Of a stretch of 64,000 nucleotides of DNA, positions 9,660-19,208 are shown piece by piece. The notes under the pieces are model-generated. The model was not told where the DNA came from. It saw nothing but the letters and a program-made list of their open reading frames with translations, and made no database searches. Where the stretch lies: assembly GCF_014217805.1 (NCBI RefSeq), contig NZ_CP055156.1, positions 2,920,585 to 2,984,584 of the forward strand, written 5' to 3'. This DNA is from Adhaeribacter swui (GTDB lineage Bacteria; Bacteroidota; Bacteroidia; Cytophagales; Hymenobacteraceae). The position numbers and the translations under genes are program-made. Each line of letters begins with the position of its first letter. Positions within the stretch are counted from its first letter, which is position 1.

Positions 9660-10033
9660 GGCTTTATACCTTTTTTAAATAAAGCAGAGTTTTTGAACAA
9701 ACACAGAATAATTTTTAAATTTTTGAAAAAATGAAAGTACTCCTTGGAGCTTCCTGGCGGAAAAAGATTGGTATCTACATGTAGTTAGCGCAGGTCTAAA
9801 TTTAAGATTCAATTTCACCGCTCCTTTATCCCTCCTAATTTTTAAAAAATTGTAAAATCAAAAGATGTTTTAACAAATGTTGCATTACCTAGGCAATGGT
9901 ATTAAAAACTAAATGCTTCACTTCTGTTTTAATCGTTTTCAAAAGCTTATTTTTTTTATTAAAAAGTTTTAAAAGCTTGTTTTATTTTAAAAAAAAAGGT
10001 TCTTTTAAGAATAAATAAAAAACATGCTTTGCT
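9660..10033. other. AT-rich intergenic region before the GH20 gene
   Basis: There is no coding frame of useful length. The last 100 bp are almost pure A/T with TTTTAAAAAG-like repeats, a typical Bacteroidota upstream region. I could not place a convincing TTTG / TAnnTTTG promoter pair here. Confidence 0.5.
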
Positions 10034-12298
10034 ATGCTCCTAAACCGAAATAGAAACATTTGGTTCACGTTGTTTTGTGCTATTATTCTTTCTTATAATG
10101 GACAGCGTGCGTTTGCTGCAATAAATAAAAACATAGGCTCGGTTGTGCAGGGCAATGACTCTTTAAGTTTTATTTCCCCGCTCCGTCTCCGGGGTTTTAG
10201 CCTGTTGCCAGCTCCGCAACAAGTAGAATTGGGCGCTAAGAATATTGTGGTAGATGGGTCGTGGGTAATAGATTCAAAAATAGGCAAAGAAGATATTGCC
10301 GTGCGGAGATTATTGGAAGGTGCCTCGGAGCTTCATGGATTGGATTTCGCGAAAAAAGGAGGAAAAAAGATTACGCTTGCCGTTAAACCCGGAACGGTAA
10401 AAGCCACGAATGATCCGGCGCTCAACGAACAAGCTTATTTGCTGGCGATCACCGCCAATAAGATCGAAATTACTGGTAACAGCCCAACCGGACTTTTTTA
10501 CGGGGTTCAAAGCTTATTGCAATTACTCCGGCGGGATCAGGCCGGTCGGCTCATTGCTCCGGAAGCGGTGATTCGCGACTGGCCAGCGGTGCAATTGCGG
10601 TTTGTGCATTGGGATACGAAACATCACCAGAAACGCATGGAAACCATGAAGCGACTGATCGACTGGCACGCCTTCTTTAAGGTAAACATGGTTGCCCTGG
10701 AGATTGAAGATAAATACGAATTCCCACGGCATCCGATTATTGGTGCTCCTGGCGCCTACACCAAAGCAGAGTTACAGGAGCTAACCCGTTACGCGCTGGA
10801 GCGACACATTCAGATTGTTCCCAATATTCAGGCGCCAGCCCACATGGCACACGTCCTGAAACATAAAGAATTTGAGCATTTAAAGGCTGAGCCTGAATCT
10901 AATTACCAGGCCTGCATGTGCGACGACGAAGCTATTAACCTGATCTTCGATATGTACCAGGATATGATTGATGCCACACCCGGTGTCGACTATTTTCTGG
11001 CTTCTACGGATGAAGTTTATTATGCCGGTATCTGTGCCAAATGTAAGCGGCCTTATAATCCGGAAAACCGCAGTTTGGCCTGGGCTGAGTTTGCCGTAAA
11101 AGCCCACGATTGGCTAGCAAAACGTAATCGCCGGATGATTGCCTGGGTGGAGTATCCCTTGCTGCCGCAGGATATTTCGCGCCTGCCATCGGATATAATT
11201 AATGGCATAATGGGCGAAGACAAGGAATTTTTGGACAATCAGCGAAAAATAGGAATGCGGCAACTTGCCTACAGTTCTATCCAAGGGGGCGAACCGCTTT
11301 TCTCCGATTATTCCAGGTATCCAAATTATGTAAGCACCGTTCGCGACGGCATTAAGGCGGGCGCTAACCCCATCGGAAGTTTTGCTGCCGCCTGGGACGA
11401 CAGCGGGTTGCACGAAGAAGTTTTTCATTTGGGTTGGGCTACTATTACGCAATATGCCTGGAACCCTTACGGACCGGCTTATGAACAAACCATGGCCGAT
11501 TTTTTAGATGTGTTCTACGGGGCTAATAGTCCGGATATAGCCTCTGCCTATGCACTCCTGAATGAAGGCGCTCAATTTTTTAGAAGAGGATGGGATGAGG
11601 TAACCAGCACTGAGCGCCCTTCCAGTTACGGCAACAGTTTCGGCAAAGGAATTGGCACCGAACGAATGGATGATTTTCTCCGGCTCCCGGAAATACCGCT
11701 AGATAAAAATTTAAAATCCAATACTAAATATACCACCGACCACAGCAAGATTATTGCGCAGGCCGAAGAATTAGAATTAAAAAATGACGAGTTAATCAAC
11801 AAGCTTGCCCGGTACATGACACAGGTTGACCGCAACCGTTATAGTCTGGAGGTGTACCTATCAATTGCTTACCTGGAGCGTTACTTTATTAAAACCGTAC
11901 TTGCGTTTCGCGATGCCGAGCGCACCTTTGGGCGTGCTCAGTCGGCTTCGGCGGCCGGAAAACACGAAGAAGCAGTTGGGCTCCTGATAGAAGTCAGCAA
12001 CAAGATCGGCGCTCTCGACAGTTGGGGTAAGGGGATGTGGGAAAACGTTACGGAGGTATGGGAAAAAAGCCGTTATGAAAAAAACCGTGACGTAAACGGA
12101 CGTAAATTTGTGCATGTGCAGGACGATGTAAAAGATCATTTTGCTGACCGCCGGAAAGGCCTGGATTATATGATTGCCCCTTTTCAACGGACAAATTTGC
12201 CGGGCTGGCAGAATAAGCTGAACGAGAGAATAAAACAGTACGCGGAGGCAAACAAAGTTCCGGTGAAAGGACTGGCTGAAAAACGCCTGGAAGACTAA
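10034..12298 (+). CDS. Family 20-like glycoside hydrolase (beta-N-acetylhexosaminidase-type)
   Basis: A 754-residue exported protein with a signal-like N-terminus ending near AFAA (residue 29). Residues about 55-180 form the GH20b zincin-like domain, ending in GLFYGVQSLLQLL and the usual RDWP junction. The TIM barrel follows, with Asp326-Glu327 in FLASTDEVYY, matching the Asp-Glu pair of GH20 enzymes that use the substrate N-acetyl group in catalysis. Four Cys (294, 296, 333, 336) flank this site and could bind a metal. The C-terminal 250 residues are mostly helical and not recognised. It has its own terminator and is not in a tight operon. It probably releases terminal GlcNAc or GalNAc from oligosaccharides in the periplasm. 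Confidence 0.75.
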   Translation: MLLNRNRNIWFTLFCAIILSYNGQRAFAAINKNIGSVVQGNDSLSFISPLRLRGFSLLPAPQQVELGAKNIVVDGSWVIDSKIGKEDIAVRRLLEGASELHGLDFAKKGGKKITLAVKPGTVKATNDPALNEQAYLLAITANKIEITGNSPTGLFYGVQSLLQLLRRDQAGRLIAPEAVIRDWPAVQLRFVHWDTKHHQKRMETMKRLIDWHAFFKVNMVALEIEDKYEFPRHPIIGAPGAYTKAELQELTRYALERHIQIVPNIQAPAHMAHVLKHKEFEHLKAEPESNYQACMCDDEAINLIFDMYQDMIDATPGVDYFLASTDEVYYAGICAKCKRPYNPENRSLAWAEFAVKAHDWLAKRNRRMIAWVEYPLLPQDISRLPSDIINGIMGEDKEFLDNQRKIGMRQLAYSSIQGGEPLFSDYSRYPNYVSTVRDGIKAGANPIGSFAAAWDDSGLHEEVFHLGWATITQYAWNPYGPAYEQTMADFLDVFYGANSPDIASAYALLNEGAQFFRRGWDEVTSTERPSSYGNSFGKGIGTERMDDFLRLPEIPLDKNLKSNTKYTTDHSKIIAQAEELELKNDELINKLARYMTQVDRNRYSLEVYLSIAYLERYFIKTVLAFRDAERTFGRAQSASAAGKHEEAVGLLIEVSNKIGALDSWGKGMWENVTEVWEKSRYEKNRDVNGRKFVHVQDDVKDHFADRRKGLDYMIAPFQRTNLPGWQNKLNERIKQYAEANKVPVKGLAEKRLED

Positions 12299-12349
12299 CC
12301 CACTACATTCAAGTTAAAAAGGATATTGTTATCTATAGAAAAACTATTG

Positions 12350-12402
12350 GGCGGTAAATTATTGATGTGGACGAAACCCCGCAACGATTTACCGCCTTTT
12401 TT
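12350..12402 (+). terminator. Terminator after the GH20 gene
   Basis: GGCGGTAAAT pairs with ATTTACCGCC (10 bp perfect) across a 27-nt loop and is followed by six Ts. It lies 50 bp after the GH20 stop codon. Confidence 0.7.
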
Positions 12403-13448
12403 GTACCTTATTAATTCCTAAAATTTAAATAATAATTTAAAGCAGTAGCGCTCTTACTGGCTATAAAAAAGGGCTTTTTATGATTAAAGTTTCTTGTTTT
12501 TAAAAAGCTGCTGTTCCCAAAAGGATAATTTAAATCATTCATCTTTTGAAATGAAGCTCGATGGTATTGCCTCTTTATCAGGCGCTTTCAAAGCAAGAAT
12601 TAAAAATTAATAAAGGTATAAATACATCATATTTTTTAAAAAGCCGGGTTTTAGGTTATGGTGGGTTTATTTTAATCAATAATGTAATCTCATTTTACTT
12701 CCATTCTGCGCCGTCCAATGTATAGGCCCAGGCAAGCCTTGTTAATTTTTATTATTTCCCTATCTGACCGCTATAAACTGGGTATTCCTTAATTTTTAAA
12801 ATAATAATGATCAGGGGCAAGGAGAAGACTTTTTAGCAATGTCTTGTCGGGAGCATTGATTAAGCTCATTAGTGATTTAGATGAATATAATAACTCGGTA
12901 AAGGTTTGCCTATAAAAAAGCACTATCCGTAAGTACAGGCAGGACCTACCTGCTAATAATAGATTCTATTCCGGAAGCACAGTTGCTCTTATTCTTTTGC
13001 TCATACTAAAAATCACAAAAAAATGAATTAACAATCATTCGTGTATGCCTTTTGCGTTAATTAATTGAGAATAAATGTAGATTGTAACTAAAACAAAGGA
13101 ATTTTAAGATTCTATGTTAATTTAAGATTAAATAATTTTAAAATTAAGTTTAAGTTAAAAATAAAAGTAAATGAATTGAAATATGTTGATACATTTTGCG
13201 AAACAGGTGAAATCTGATAGCTTGGAAGGAATAATTGAGTAGAATCTGGTTTTTTGGGCTTAAAATTGATGTTTGTAGATAAATTATAGATGTTTTCTGG
13301 ATATAAAAGGCTTGAAAGTAATTTCAGGTTAAAATACTTATTTATATAAAAGGAAAGGAAATTGCTTAATAAAAATAACGAAACGAATGTTTTTGGTTTT
13401 ATTTTTATTAGTTTTGTTTAGTACACACAAAGGTTAAAGTAATAAAAT
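12403..13448. other. Long non-coding AT-rich region
   Basis: About 1 kb with frequent stops in all frames and no recognisable gene. A short stretch near 12,840 (AATGTCTTGTCGGGAGC) loosely resembles one near 3,587, which may be a decayed dispersed repeat. The 3' part must carry the promoter of the SIS-domain gene. Confidence 0.5.
13392..13416 (+). promoter_or_regulatory. Possible promoter of the SIS-domain gene
   Basis: TAGTTTTG at 13,409-13,416 fits the Bacteroidota -7 consensus TAnnTTTG. A TTTG at 13,392-13,395 is only 13 nt upstream, shorter than the usual 19-21, so the -33 part is doubtful. The start codon is 33 nt downstream. Confidence 0.3.
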
Positions 13449-14627
13449 ATGCAACACCTCGGGCTGGATTTTCGGACTTTAAATGAAAAAGGTGCATTCC
13501 ACACGGCAAAAGAGATAGCGCAGCAACCAGAGATATGGTTAAGCGTTTGGGAGATGATTCATAAAAACAGATCAGAAATCAATAAATTTCTGGATAAAGT
13601 CTTACCAAAAACAAAGCGGATTATATTAACAGGCGCCGGCACCAGTGCATTTATTGGCCGTTCCTTGTCAGGGGTATTCCAGCGAAATACTAAAATCATA
13701 ACAGATGCCATATCCACCACTGACTTAGTATCTGATCCGAAAGATTACCTGGACCCGGAAACGCCTTTACTGATGATTTCCTTTGCCCGATCGGGAAACA
13801 GTCCGGAAAGTATAGCCGCGGTTGTGCTGGCAGATACCCTTTGCGATACCTGCTTTCATTTGATTATTACCTGCAATAGCGATGGCGAACTTGCTGGGTA
13901 TGGCAGGGCTGATGAAGAGCGCCGATTCGTGATAACCTTACCCAGTGAAGCGAATGATAAGAGCCTTGCCATGACCAGCAGTTATACTGGAATGTTATTG
14001 GCCGGCATTCTTATTTCACAAATGCAAAACATTGAAGCTAACCGGGCTATGGTTGATATTTTAAGTAGTTACGGTAGCAAAATTATTAATGATTACAGTG
14101 CAGATTTTCGTCTGATTGCGGAAAAAGACTTTAAGCGCGCCGTTTTTCTGGGTTCCGGGCCTTTACAGGGTACAGCCACTGAATCGCATTTAAAACTTCA
14201 GGAGCTGACGGACGGCAAAATTATATGTAAAGATGATTCTTTTCTCGGTTTCCGACATGGTCCGAAAGCGGTTGTAGATAATACCACCTTGGTAGTATAT
14301 ATTTTTTCAAGCGACAGCTATGTTTTAAAATATGAAATTGACATGGTGGCCTCCATGAAAAAAGGAAACCAGCCACTGCTGGAGATTGGAATTATGGAAA
14401 AGCAAATCCCAGAGCTTCATCTGGATTATACTTTCTGCTATTCTGAAGAAAACCTGGGCGTACCTAAAGAATTTCTGTCGGTGTGCAGCGTGCTGCCTGC
14501 CCAATTAATTGCCTTTTTTAAATCTGTTCAATTGGGGCTCCGGCCAGATTCGCCCTCGGAAACAGGTGCTATTTCGCGGGTAGTGGAAGAGTTTCCGATC
14601 TATGAACTAACAGATAATCATATCTAA
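13449..14627 (+). CDS. agaS: SIS-domain sugar isomerase, AgaS-like (galactosamine-6-phosphate deaminase/isomerase type)
   Basis: A 392-residue cytoplasmic protein with two SIS domains and a length close to E. coli AgaS (384). The first domain has LTGAGTSAFIG at residues 60-70 and SFARSGNSPES at 111-121, the phosphosugar-binding Ser/Thr clusters. The second has FLGSGPLQG and FLGFRHGPKAVVD. AgaS-type enzymes deaminate and isomerise galactosamine-6-phosphate to tagatose-6-phosphate. A PfkB kinase and a class II ketose-bisphosphate aldolase lie 3-6 kb downstream, which supports that route. A GlmS-like isomerase without the glutaminase domain, or a FrlB-like deglycase, are less likely alternatives. 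The gene starts a plus-strand group with the ACT-domain gene 67 bp downstream. Confidence 0.82.
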   Translation: MQHLGLDFRTLNEKGAFHTAKEIAQQPEIWLSVWEMIHKNRSEINKFLDKVLPKTKRIILTGAGTSAFIGRSLSGVFQRNTKIITDAISTTDLVSDPKDYLDPETPLLMISFARSGNSPESIAAVVLADTLCDTCFHLIITCNSDGELAGYGRADEERRFVITLPSEANDKSLAMTSSYTGMLLAGILISQMQNIEANRAMVDILSSYGSKIINDYSADFRLIAEKDFKRAVFLGSGPLQGTATESHLKLQELTDGKIICKDDSFLGFRHGPKAVVDNTTLVVYIFSSDSYVLKYEIDMVASMKKGNQPLLEIGIMEKQIPELHLDYTFCYSEENLGVPKEFLSVCSVLPAQLIAFFKSVQLGLRPDSPSETGAISRVVEEFPIYELTDNHI

Positions 14628-14694
14628 GCCGGATTGGAAACCGGAGCATCAACGATAGCGGAATGATACAAAGTGCAGATTGAAAGTGCGACAT

Positions 14695-15003
14695 ATGAGT
14701 ACAGAAAGTCAGAAAAATGACCTGCTTACAATTCCTGACAAAAATAACCAGTACATTTTTGTTATCGAAAGTGCGTATTCGCTGCACATTTCCATGAGGC
14801 TTTACAATATTTTTTCGCGCCGCCGGATTCCTGTCCTGGATTTTCAAACCAGCAGATTGAACGGTGGTGAGCGACTACGTGCGCTTATTATTATTGAAGA
14901 AACAAAAGAAAACGTGTTAAAATTACAAAGTCAGCTTTTGCGGCAGGTGGAGGTAATAACAGTAAATCTTTTCGAACCGGTACCAGAAAGAATAGGATAT
15001 TAA
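14695..15003 (+). CDS. Orphan ACT-domain protein resembling an acetolactate synthase regulatory subunit
   Basis: A 102-residue protein counted from the ATG at 14,695; an upstream TTG at 14,680 is possible but less likely. Residues about 17-90 look like an ACT domain: a hydrophobic first strand (YIFVIESAYS), a helix ending IFSRRRIPVLDF as in IlvN/IlvH, a second strand, then a helix and LRQVEVITVNLF. ACT domains bind amino acids or other small ligands and regulate enzymes. No acetolactate synthase is nearby. It sits between the AgaS-like isomerase and the polysaccharide lyase, so it may sense a ligand for the sugar pathway. The family is inferred from pattern only. Confidence 0.55.
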   Translation: MSTESQKNDLLTIPDKNNQYIFVIESAYSLHISMRLYNIFSRRRIPVLDFQTSRLNGGERLRALIIIEETKENVLKLQSQLLRQVEVITVNLFEPVPERIGY

Positions 15004-15151
15004 ATTTAAAAAAAAGCCTTTTCTGAAGCACTCTCCGAAGATCTCTAGGTGAGTTCGGCACCTTAATAATGTCCTTTAAAAGGCTACAAAATAGTTCATG
15101 GAACAGGAATTTGTTTATGCCTGGTGTTATATAAAATAGAATATAATTTGT

Positions 15152-17605
15152 ATGCTAAAAAAAATCTACGGTTGTTTTGCTTTCTTACTCTTATGGACTG
15201 AGTTATCGCAAGCACAAATATTACCAGAGGCTATTTTGGGGCAACTAAATTCCAGGGATTTCAGTGTAAATGTTGCTCTCACTTCTTCTGCTAAAACAAT
15301 CCTTGCTAATAGCTCTTTTGCAGATTCGGAGGAAACCATAAAAATATCCAACCTTCGGCCGCGGCTGTTCGTGCGGGCTGATGAAGACCAGGTTGGGAGC
15401 GGACTCACTTTATCGGCATTGCGGTTAAAAATCAAAGATCCAGCCTATCAAAATTGGATTAATTATACCGGAGGAATTAGCGGCTGGGAAAGTTTGCCCG
15501 CAATGGCGATGCAGTATTTACTGAACGGGGATAAAAAGATGGCGCAATTAGTAGGGGAATACATCGCCAATACTCCTTATAATTTTGGGGAGCATACTTC
15601 TGCTGCCGCCATGGTTTATAATAGTGCCATTGCGTTTGACTGGGTCAGAATGGCCTTGCCGAAGGAGATGGCATTAAAGATATGTGCCCGGTTGGTCGAA
15701 GGGGCGGAACATCTTAAAGGTGGAGTAGTAACTCCCTCCATCAACCATAACTATACCTTTGTATCCATGTACGGGGTGGCTATGGCAGCGATGGCCATTC
15801 ATGGGGAAAGCGAAGCATATAATAAGCAAGCCGCAGAATACCTAGGCCTGTTAAACCATCTGCTGTTGGATGAACACATGCTATTCGAAACCATAAAAGC
15901 TAAACAGGGAACCTGGGGAGAGGGCAATCATTATACTCCGTTTGTAGTATTTTACCCGTTGCTGATGACCTTGAACGGATTAACAACCGCTACCAGCCGG
16001 GATTATTTTAAAATAATACAAGAAAACTACAATGATTTTCTGGTTCCGATGTCAAAATTCATTATCGCCAACTTCCGGCCGGATCTTACCCTGGAGCGGA
16101 TTGGCGATGTAACGACGCGGGTTGTTCCGCACAAATCCTTCCTGCGCCCGTTTATAGATTTAATGGCCCTGAAAATCAACGATCAGACGCTGCAAGGGCA
16201 AATACATTCCTTCTCAAAGCAATTGTCGGCTTATTACGGGCCAGATTTGGTGGCGGAACCGTATTATTGGATGATGTTAGTTAATTACAATGCTGAAATT
16301 CCTGACAAGCCGGCCTATACTACTTTACCAACTGCGATGCGCCTGGGAGAGAATTCCTATGAGCATATTATGTTCAGAAGCGATTGGAGCGAAAATGGTA
16401 CTTTAATTTCCTTTTTAAGCGGTGATCATTATACCGACCATCAGCACTTCGATAAAGGACATTTTCTCATTTATAAAAAAGGCGCATTAGTGGTGGATGG
16501 CGGCGGTTATTCCAAGATGTATAGTGATAGCTGGTCTAATTACTCTATTCGGACCTTGGCGCACAACAATGTTCTGGTTTATGATCCTAAGGAGATTCCC
16601 GGCAAGGAAGTAAACAAAACGGAAATTTATCTCGATGGTGGACAGCGAATAATCCGGGGCGCGCAAGCCCTTACAAGCTGGAAAGAATTTAATGAGAAGG
16701 CTGATGCGCTCGGGCTGCATACGGCGAGTGTACTGGCCTTTGATGCCGATACGGAATTGAACCGTTATAATTATGTGAAAAGCAACCTGACAAACGCGTA
16801 TGGCGAAAAGGTAACGTGGATGGACCGGCAATTGCTTTATCTGCCCCAAGCCGACTTTCTGGTGGTGAAAGACCGCGTGATCACACCCCGGCCGCTGGAT
16901 AATTATTGGTTATTGCACTTTGAAGAACGACCTACCATCGACGGGAAAATACCGGAAACAGGCGTAAAAGATTACCAAAATGCCTCCATAGTTCATTCGC
17001 AACGCTCCGGAACGTTAGCACTGGAAGGCCAGTCTGTGCCTTATTCCGGTAGTTTATTTGTTAAAACCTTGATGCCCACCAAAAGAGCCATTTCTATAAT
17101 TGGCGGGCCGGGCTATGAATATTATAACCGTTTTGCAAAGAAGAATTTTCCACCCGAAAAGCCATTCCTCCAAAATCGGGAGTCGGGTAATTGGCGCATG
17201 GAAGTAAGCCCGGTAAAACCCGGAACCAGTACAGCGTTTTTGCATGCTTTTCAAATCTCGGATTCTAGTAAAAAAGAGATGATCGCTACTGAATACCTGC
17301 GGACACCGGATGGCAAACTGGAAGGAGCGTTGTTCCGGTCAGAACAAAATCCTTATTTGGTCATGTTTAGCAGCAGTCTCGATGCCAAAGGCCATGAGCA
17401 GCAAACAGTAAATTTTCCTCTGAAATATAAGGTAAAGGCAAAAACACCGGTAAACCATGTACTAGCTGAATTAGCGCCCAATAAAAAAGTAAAGCTTATT
17501 ATAAACAACAAAAACAAAGGCACTTTCCAAACTTCCTCCGCAGGCGTTCTATATTTTAACGATGAATCTGACGGAGTAAGAAGGATTCGGATATTGGCAG
17601 ATTAA
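15152..17605 (+). CDS. Heparinase II/III family polysaccharide lyase
   Basis: An 817-residue exported protein with a signal peptide ending near SQAQ (residue 22). Residues about 70-370 form the alpha/alpha toroid, with SINHNYTF (196-203) and WGEGNHYTPF (255-264) in positions where these lyases keep catalytic His and Tyr. The beta-sandwich domain begins near 395 with the signature GDHYTDHQHFDKGHF (424-438), where several His/Asp residues can bind a metal. The family cleaves uronic-acid-containing polymers (heparan, alginate and related) by beta-elimination in the periplasm. Together with the GH20-like enzyme and the hexosamine genes it points to a uronate/hexosamine polymer. The polymer cannot be named from sequence. 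Confidence 0.85.
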   Translation: MLKKIYGCFAFLLLWTELSQAQILPEAILGQLNSRDFSVNVALTSSAKTILANSSFADSEETIKISNLRPRLFVRADEDQVGSGLTLSALRLKIKDPAYQNWINYTGGISGWESLPAMAMQYLLNGDKKMAQLVGEYIANTPYNFGEHTSAAAMVYNSAIAFDWVRMALPKEMALKICARLVEGAEHLKGGVVTPSINHNYTFVSMYGVAMAAMAIHGESEAYNKQAAEYLGLLNHLLLDEHMLFETIKAKQGTWGEGNHYTPFVVFYPLLMTLNGLTTATSRDYFKIIQENYNDFLVPMSKFIIANFRPDLTLERIGDVTTRVVPHKSFLRPFIDLMALKINDQTLQGQIHSFSKQLSAYYGPDLVAEPYYWMMLVNYNAEIPDKPAYTTLPTAMRLGENSYEHIMFRSDWSENGTLISFLSGDHYTDHQHFDKGHFLIYKKGALVVDGGGYSKMYSDSWSNYSIRTLAHNNVLVYDPKEIPGKEVNKTEIYLDGGQRIIRGAQALTSWKEFNEKADALGLHTASVLAFDADTELNRYNYVKSNLTNAYGEKVTWMDRQLLYLPQADFLVVKDRVITPRPLDNYWLLHFEERPTIDGKIPETGVKDYQNASIVHSQRSGTLALEGQSVPYSGSLFVKTLMPTKRAISIIGGPGYEYYNRFAKKNFPPEKPFLQNRESGNWRMEVSPVKPGTSTAFLHAFQISDSSKKEMIATEYLRTPDGKLEGALFRSEQNPYLVMFSSSLDAKGHEQQTVNFPLKYKVKAKTPVNHVLAELAPNKKVKLIINNKNKGTFQTSSAGVLYFNDESDGVRRIRILAD

Positions 17606-17972
17606 TAAGGTTCGGTTTGGGGCTATTCGTAGCAGAATTTAAAAAGTTGGTTTTTCCATATAATTGAAGGCTTAATTAACGTAATTTCGAGCTAAGCCAT
17701 TCTTCTTCATCTCCGTCATTCTGTAGAATTCGAAGAATCTAACCGGTTACTTACTGGTTAGATTCTTCCAGAATGACTGTATTTGATAGTAAGTAAAGTA
17801 AAATATACTGCTATTTGTTCCGCTAAAAGCTTACGTCGAACTCACGTTAATTAGTTTTATTGTCGCTACTTAAAAGTCGCAACGCAATTTTTTAAAAATT
17901 TAATTTATTTAGCTCTAACAATGTGCTTTACGGATTCAGTAAAATGGCAATTTTAATACTATAGCTTCCTGT
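17606..17972. other. Intergenic region with a REP-like palindrome
   Basis: There is no gene. It contains the 63-bp imperfect palindrome listed separately and then an AT-rich leader of the kinase gene. Confidence 0.6.
17715..17777. repeat. REP-like imperfect palindrome
   Basis: GTCATTCTG at the left end pairs with CAGAATGAC at the right end. An inner GAAGAATCTAACC pairs with GGTTAGATTCTTC. The element is about 63 bp with a small central loop and no T tail, so it resembles a dispersed REP or MITE-like element more than a terminator. Confidence 0.6.
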
Positions 17973-18926
17973 ATGATTCTTAAAAAAAAATATGATGTCG
18001 TAGTTGTTGGTGAGCTGAATGTGGATCTAATTGCCAATGGACTCTCCAAATTTCCGGAGGTCGGAAAAGAAATTATTGCGAATCAATTTGTTACCACCTT
18101 AGGTAGTAGTTCCGCCATTTTCGCCAGTAATTTGAGTGCTTTTGGAACGAAGGTAACCTTTACAGGTAAAGTTGGAAATGACAATTACGGTGATTTTATC
18201 GTTGCCGCTTTAAAGGCGAGAAGGGTAGATGTAAATAATATTGTTCGCACCGGTAAACCAGATACTGGTGTTACCATAGTTCTTAATTATGATGAAGACC
18301 GGGCAATGGTAACGTATCAGGGGGCGATGGCAGCATTTAACCTCGGGGATATTCCGGATAATGTATTAGAACAGGCCAGGCACCTTCATTTAAGTTCTGT
18401 TTTTCTGCAAGAAAGCCTGAAAAAAGATATCGTGTTACTTTTTAAAAAAGCAAAGCAATTGGGGCTTACTACTTCACTTGATCCGCAATGGGATCCGGCG
18501 GAAAAATGGGATATTGACTGGGAAAAACTTTTAGGCTACGTTGATATTTTTATGCCAAACCAGGCCGAACTTAACGCTATAACAAATACCACAACAATTC
18601 CGGCGGCAATTGATGTACTTAAAGATTTTTCTAATATACTGGTGGTAAAAAATGGCAGAGAAGGGGCTATTCTTTGGACAGATAATAATTTAATTCATCA
18701 GCCGGCATTTTTTAATAACTCAGTCGTAGATAGTATTGGGGCGGGGGATAGTTTTAATGCGGGCTTTATTCATGCGTTTCTGCAGGGAAGGACTTTAAAG
18801 GAATGTATGGAGTTTGGTGCCCTAATGGGAGCTATAAATACAACCAGTTCGGGGGGGACGATGGCATTTGAGAATATGAGTAAGGTAAAAGAAATCGCGA
18901 AATCTTCTTTTGACTATACTTTTTAA
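17973..18926 (+). CDS. PfkB-family carbohydrate kinase
   Basis: A 317-residue ribokinase-fold enzyme. The N-terminal VVVGELNVDL (residues 10-19) and GKVGNDNYG (65-73) are typical of the family. The C-terminal signature DSIGAGDSFNAGF starts at residue 253, with Asp259 as catalytic base and GAGD forming the anion hole. It phosphorylates a sugar or sugar phosphate with ATP. Given the AgaS-like isomerase upstream and the class II aldolase on the opposite strand, tagatose-6-phosphate kinase is the best guess, although a KDG or fructose kinase is possible. It converges on the aldolase gene, with a hairpin between them. Confidence 0.85.
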   Translation: MILKKKYDVVVVGELNVDLIANGLSKFPEVGKEIIANQFVTTLGSSSAIFASNLSAFGTKVTFTGKVGNDNYGDFIVAALKARRVDVNNIVRTGKPDTGVTIVLNYDEDRAMVTYQGAMAAFNLGDIPDNVLEQARHLHLSSVFLQESLKKDIVLLFKKAKQLGLTTSLDPQWDPAEKWDIDWEKLLGYVDIFMPNQAELNAITNTTTIPAAIDVLKDFSNILVVKNGREGAILWTDNNLIHQPAFFNNSVVDSIGAGDSFNAGFIHAFLQGRTLKECMEFGALMGAINTTSSGGTMAFENMSKVKEIAKSSFDYTF

Positions 18927-19089
18927 GGTGTAGGTTACTGGTTAGTTTTAAGTTAGCTGTTTCGCATTTTTAAATTTTTTAATTATAAGTACCTGTAAAT
19001 AAGTTTTGAGATGAAGGCATCGGCAAGGGCGTCCTTTTTTTAAAATTTTAAATTTTAAACAGCTTCCTGATCTAATCCCACCAAAAAGA

Positions 19090-19137
19090 AACAATCCGGA
19101 AGAATTTTATCGATTGATTAAATTCTTCCGGATTGTT
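19090..19137 (-). terminator. Terminator of the aldolase/DMT/peptidase minus-strand group
   Basis: A perfect 18-bp inverted repeat with a 12-nt loop. Read on the minus strand it is followed by TTTCTTTTT, so it terminates the gene group ending at 19,209. It may also stop transcripts from the kinase gene. Confidence 0.75.
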
Positions 19138-19208
19138 GGCAATAAAGGATAATGGTATTTTTATTCTTGTTTACCTCATATGTTCTATAGAGAAATAACA
19201 TTCAAGAT

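Noticed and set aside
9731-9784. 17-codon frame MKVLLGASW before the GH20 gene
   Set aside because: Too short, with no conservation evidence or terminator relation.
12835-12880. Stretch resembling that at about 3,587 (AATGTCTTGT and following bases)
   Set aside because: Similarity is short and interrupted; it is too weak to call a repeat family from two places.
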